Source: Macrothele yani
Taxonomy: Eukaryota; Arthropoda; Arachnida; Araneae; Macrothelidae
Length of the DNA: 64,000 bases
Reading direction: 5' to 3'
Assembly (NCBI GenBank): GCA_039090855.1
Contig: CM077016.1
Coordinates: forward strand, 52,223,436 to 52,287,435
Made by a program: the position numbers and the translations under genes. Shown one piece after another: positions 63,440 through 64,000 of the stretch (position 1 is the stretch's first letter; each line of letters begins with the position of its first letter). The notes under the pieces are model-generated. The model searched no databases, was not told the DNA's origin, and worked only from the letters and a program-made list of their open reading frames with translations.

Positions 63440-64000
63440 GTTCTAATCGGCGTGCTAGAGTCGCAACAGTGATTCGTCAGACCAGATGGCGTTTTCCCAG
63501 TCCTCCGCACTCCTGTTGCGATAGGCTTCCGCGAACTGCAGCCTTATCTTTCGGAGCACTGCAGTCAACAAGAAAACAGGATGTAGACGTCTACTGCTAT
63601 TGCCCATATTTCCCGATGATACAGCTGACAGTCTTTATGCATAAGCCTCTGGAAGCGCCCTCTTTAAATTCCGACATCATGTGATTTTTTTGTAACGACG
63701 AGGGACTGTCTACTACTAACTCTAAAAGAAAATTTCACGTTTAGAACCACATTTCTCCCGTTGGTTGCAAGTTTTGCGGTATTTTACGTAGCCGTATTAT
63801 ACCAGTGCGAAGGTCTGACGAGGAAATCCCAACAGTTCAGCAGCTGCGGTGAATGAACAACTGGCGTTCCTCGCATCAACGATGGTCAAGCTCATTTACG
63901 TCGCTGAGTATACCCATGATTACTTTTTGTGACAAACTCCTGACGTGTAGAGACCTGCTCTATTTATAGTGATTGCGAGTTTCAGCCTCTCACGTGACTG
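63440..64000. other. window end, nothing recognised
   Basis: No open frame or repeat structure that I can support; small frames overlap the CA repeat. Confidence 0.3.

Noticed and set aside
63222..63684. Coding frames across the (CA)n repeat
   Set aside because: Thr-His or Val-Cys runs translate the microsatellite; no family resemblance.

Overview
The window looks like intergenic or heterochromatin-like DNA of an invertebrate, most likely an arthropod. The sequence is AT-rich. It carries broken Tc1/mariner transposases of several lineages, RTE-clade LINEs, an LINE fragment ending in an RNase H domain, a Penelope-like reverse transcriptase piece, TTAA-flanked MITEs and many copies of one tRNA-derived SINE. 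The species cannot be named from the sequence alone. I found no convincing host protein-coding gene, no rRNA gene and no clean functional tRNA. Nearly every open frame is a transposase, a reverse transcriptase, a LINE ORF1, or a spurious frame inside a repeat.

Layout. 0-2 kb: a Penelope-like RT fragment between two 328-bp inverted repeats. 2.4-4.1 kb: a 5'-truncated RTE LINE (minus). 6-8.4 kb: diverged local repeats, one copy split by a TTAA MITE, plus a 50-bp perfect palindrome. 8.5-10.9 kb: two SINEs and one half of a duplicated segment. 11.05-14.26 kb: full-length RTE copy with two nonsense changes. 14.6-16.3 kb: an interspersed repeat split by a TIR element that carries two SINEs. 16.3-19.5 kb: the best RTE copy, with a twin-priming inversion of its 5' end and one frameshift. 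20.0-22.6 kb: a pogo-like transposase pseudogene split by a SINE and by a mariner-like element. 23.8-27.8 kb: a Tc1 element with a perfect internal duplication, next to a mariner holding two opposite LINE 3' ends. 28.4-31.5 kb: an hAT MITE inside an RTE scrap, a Tc1 relic split by a fourth RTE copy that itself contains a piggyBac-like MITE, and a long fold-back. 33.5-38.9 kb: a long-TIR mariner-like element, then the second half of the duplicated segment carrying a Tc1, a mariner with a SINE inside it, and another SINE. 38.9-40.5 kb: a satellite-like tandem array. 40.6-46 kb: MITEs, a 1.3-kb TIR element, a minisatellite and a possible LTR with a primer-binding-site motif. 46.8-52.3 kb: a Tc1 relic split by another Tc1 and a MITE/SINE nest, then a mariner. 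53-57.9 kb: one mariner-like element cut in two by a SINE and then pulled apart by a local inversion, with a Tc1 element and a dimeric SINE in between. 58.6-60.1 kb: a broken LINE ORF1 (gag-like). 60.2-63 kb: nested SINEs and a mariner.

The elements form no pathway. They form a layered insertion history. Target-site duplications (TA for Tc1/mariner, TTAA for the MITEs, 8 bp for hAT, 7-13 bp for LINEs and SINEs) and empty-site paralogues let many insertions be ordered. The most informative observations are: the SINE-associated inversion near 53.7-57.9 kb; the twin-primed RTE at 16.3 kb, which exposes the element's RNA 5' end; and the 10.4 kb/35.8-38.9 kb segment pair, which serves as a natural empty site for three insertions. 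I did not find a previously undescribed biochemical system.
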